Assembly (NCBI GenBank): GCA_945877035.1 | Contig: CAMCQH010000013.1 | Location: 1-43,586 of the forward strand | DNA length: 43,586 bases | Reading direction: 5' to 3' | From: an uncultured Clostridium sp. | Lineage (GTDB): Bacteria; Bacillota; Clostridia; TANB77; CAG-508 | In this document: one piece after another, positions 41,812 through 43,586 of the stretch | Position numbering within the stretch: the first letter of the stretch is position 1 | How the letters are laid out: every line of letters begins with the position of its first letter | Notes under the pieces: model-generated | Database searches by the model: none | What the model saw: only the letters and a program-made list of their open reading frames with translations | What the model was told of the DNA's origin: nothing | Position numbers and translations under genes: made by a program

Positions 41812-42993
41812 CTATAAATTTATAATCTCTATCTTATCTCTATAAACAATTCCTGCAATAGAATTAGATAAAACTATGTTTGTTACTTCTTGTTCTGCTA
41901 TATATCTTTTTAAAAGCCATCCACTTGTATTTATAAACTCTACTTCTGAACCTAAATTCAATGCTATTATATTATTTTTTGTATAAATTTCCTTTGTTAC
42001 CGCCTCTGCAGTGTATAATGATGTACTTTTATTATCCGAGTTTATTATATTAACTATTGAATCTGCTGTAAATAATCCTGATGATTTTTCCTCAATTGTT
42101 ACTGAAGCATTTGATAAATCAATTGATGAAAACGAGACTTTTTTATCTCCATATTCTTGCAAAGTATCTACTGTTTCATCAGTTTTTATAACTGTAATTT
42201 TGTCTGTATACATACATAATAATTTATCTTTTTCTTGGTATTTTATATTTGTTATTAAATCATTATTTTCCCCGTTATATACTTTCTCGGCTGAATTTTC
42301 AGTATTATTTTTTACATCATCTATCGAAAATATCTTTATGTTTGATTGTATCATTGTTCCAGATGTATCAATTTCGGCAATTGCTAAATATTTATTATCC
42401 TCTGATATTGATGTTGATGCAACTCTTGTTGATTTCAAAAATATTTTAAATAGTTCATCACCTTTATTGTCATACATTGCAATTACTGTTTTATGCAGTG
42501 TATCTACTATAGTTACTGCCACATAGCCATTTTTATTGACAACAACTTGAGATATATTTCCTTCTATTTCTTTTTCCCATATAATGTCTTTATCTTCTAT
42601 TAGATATAGCTTCTGCCCTTTTTCTTCTGCAACAGCTAAATATCTATTATCATCATTAAATATTGGCTTTGTTATTTCTAGTGTTAATTTATTTTCTTCT
42701 TTTCCTGTACTATCATATATATTAAAATTGTTCTTATTTAGTACACCTATGTATTTATTAAAAGCATATATACTTGAACTATCCGATTCTTCTATTTCAA
42801 TACTAGGCAAATTATTTTGTGTCTTTTCTTTTTGGAAAATATTTTTGTCTATCCAATTCCTTACATTTTTGTTATTTGCATAAATTATAGTTATTGTTAT
42901 AAATATTATTAAAACTATTGCTATAGTTATTGATATTATTACTTTTTTCTTATTTACCTTTTTTTGTTCCGGCTCTACCCAAAAATCTTTCAT
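41812..42993 (-). CDS. DUF5711 family membrane-anchored beta-propeller-like protein
   Basis: A 393-residue protein. It begins MKDFWVEPEQKK, has one helix (VIISITIAIVLIIFITITIIYA), and then blade-like repeats such as YLAVAEEKGQKLYLIEDKDIIW, GYVAVTIVDTLHKTVIAMYD and YLAIAEIDTSG, consistent with a beta-propeller. Length, anchor and the adjacent CvpA match the DUF5711 family. Function is unknown. The frame stays open to 43044, but GAGG with 6-7 bases spacing supports the ATG at 42993. Confidence 0.85.
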   Translation of the reverse strand: MKDFWVEPEQKKVNKKKVIISITIAIVLIIFITITIIYANNKNVRNWIDKNIFQKEKTQNNLPSIEIEESDSSSIYAFNKYIGVLNKNNFNIYDSTGKEENKLTLEITKPIFNDDNRYLAVAEEKGQKLYLIEDKDIIWEKEIEGNISQVVVNKNGYVAVTIVDTLHKTVIAMYDNKGDELFKIFLKSTRVASTSISEDNKYLAIAEIDTSGTMIQSNIKIFSIDDVKNNTENSAEKVYNGENNDLITNIKYQEKDKLLCMYTDKITVIKTDETVDTLQEYGDKKVSFSSIDLSNASVTIEEKSSGLFTADSIVNIINSDNKSTSLYTAEAVTKEIYTKNNIIALNLGSEVEFINTSGWLLKRYIAEQEVTNIVLSNSIAGIVYRDKIEIINL

Positions 42994-43074
42994 ATTTAAC
43001 CTCATTCCTAAAGGTATAATTCTGGTTGAAAAAGAATTTTGCAACCTTTATTTTTTCTATTTTTTGTTACATAT

Positions 43075-43103
43075 GTTATATCAGTTTTTGAGTATTTTTG
43101 CAA
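43075..43103 (-). promoter_or_regulatory. Promoter of the DUF5711-cvpA transcript
   Basis: Minus-strand TTGCAA (43098-43103) and TATAAC (43075-43080) are separated by 17 bases. Confidence 0.55.
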
Positions 43104-43125
43104 TATAATTTTTAATTATTTAGTT

Positions 43126-43586
43126 TTATTTCATTTTGTTTATTTCTTGTTGTGATAATCCTGTTATTTTTGATATTAAGTCAAGTGGTAAATGTTCTTT
43201 TAACATATTTTTTATAATTTCTAAATTTCTCTGGTTGATTCCGGTCTTAATTCCAGATTTAATTCCATCTTTTCTTCCATTATTGAATATTCTTTGATTA
43301 TCTTCTTTAATTGTTTCAAATACTGTCATCATTTTCTCATTACCTCCCTTTCTATTTTTTATATTTTCTATAAATTCTTTCGTTTTTTCTTCACCTATTT
43401 TTTCTTTAAGTATTTGATCTAATATTATTGTAAATAATTGTTTAATTTCTTCTGTATAAATTTCTTCATTTGAATTTATCTCTGTTGTTATTTCTTCCAA
43501 ATACCTAACTATTTCTTCATTATCTTTTGCTTTCTCTATTAGCATTGCTTTTGATAAAAATGATTTTTCTTTTATTAATTCTTCTT
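43126..43586 (-). CDS. PD-(D/E)XK nuclease family transposase-like protein (Rpn family), C-terminal part
   Basis: The reading frame runs open to the right edge; the visible part reads ELIKEKSFLSKAMLIEKAKDNEEIVRYLEE, then GRKDGIKSGIKTGINQRNLEIIKNMLKEHLPLDLISKITGLS. The short GI(K/N)xG repeats followed by a helix-turn-helix-like IKNMLKxxLxxxLISxITGLS are typical of the C-terminus of the recombination-promoting nuclease/putative transposase (PDDEXK_2) family. The catalytic part lies outside the window. An internal ATG at 43545 is not the likely start. Confidence 0.75.
   Translation of the reverse strand, partial: EELIKEKSFLSKAMLIEKAKDNEEIVRYLEEITTEINSNEEIYTEEIKQLFTIILDQILKEKIGEEKTKEFIENIKNRKGGNEKMMTVFETIKEDNQRIFNNGRKDGIKSGIKTGINQRNLEIIKNMLKEHLPLDLISKITGLSQQEINKMK

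Overview
The window reads as chromosome from a very AT-rich, spore-forming, low-GC Firmicute of the Clostridia, probably an uncultured gut or rumen lineage. The evidence is a SpoIIE phosphatase, two CotF-like spore-coat proteins, a DUF4321-RadC-MreBCD-PBP2-MinC cell-shape cluster, MecA, DUF5711-CvpA, and strong GGAGG-type ribosome sites with frequent TTG starts. I see no tRNA, rRNA, CRISPR array or complete transposon. Most content is core or surface-related; the unusual material is mostly in the intergenic DNA.

Layout. 1-760: end of a prepilin-like gene and a 249-bp palindromic element. 760-5103: COG2426 small multidrug export-family protein, AI-2E family permease, exonuclease III, and an ATPase with a DUF4143-type C-terminus whose promoter lies beside a 23-bp tandem array. 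5104-7836: G5/3D-domain wall protein, then the LemA-HtpX pair. 7862-11922: a minus-strand operon of WG-repeat protein, unknown tail-anchored protein, AcpS and TatD. 12183-14615: SpoIIE. 14849-24105: a two-gene operon for very large surface proteins, one with DUF11-like repeats and one with a thioester-domain head and an IPSTG anchor. 24675-25446: a plus-strand pair of unknown small proteins. 25500-32117: the mre/PBP2/MinC cluster with a frameshifted radC. 32311-38062: MecA, M23 peptidase, two coat proteins, PcrA and ComEA. 38339-43586: D-Ala-D-Ala carboxypeptidase, LCP protein, CvpA, DUF5711 protein and the C-terminal part of a PD-(D/E)XK transposase-like protein.

The genes fit an envelope theme. 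MreBCD and PBP2 build the lateral wall, LCP proteins attach polymers, the carboxypeptidase, 3D-domain protein and M23 peptidase remodel peptidoglycan, and the giant proteins decorate the surface.

The best candidates for something undescribed are: (1) a family of palindromic elements with related ends (GTTACARTTCA, TAGAGTAG and GGCT) but central hairpin arms that differ completely between copies while staying self-complementary; (2) a 23-bp, six-unit array abutting the -35 box of the ATPase gene; (3) the thioester adhesin/DUF11 operon; (4) heptamer arrays and an indel-variable hairpin repeat that supply ribosome-binding sites. Promoter calls are by-eye -35/-10 matches with exact spacing. No searches or folding were run.
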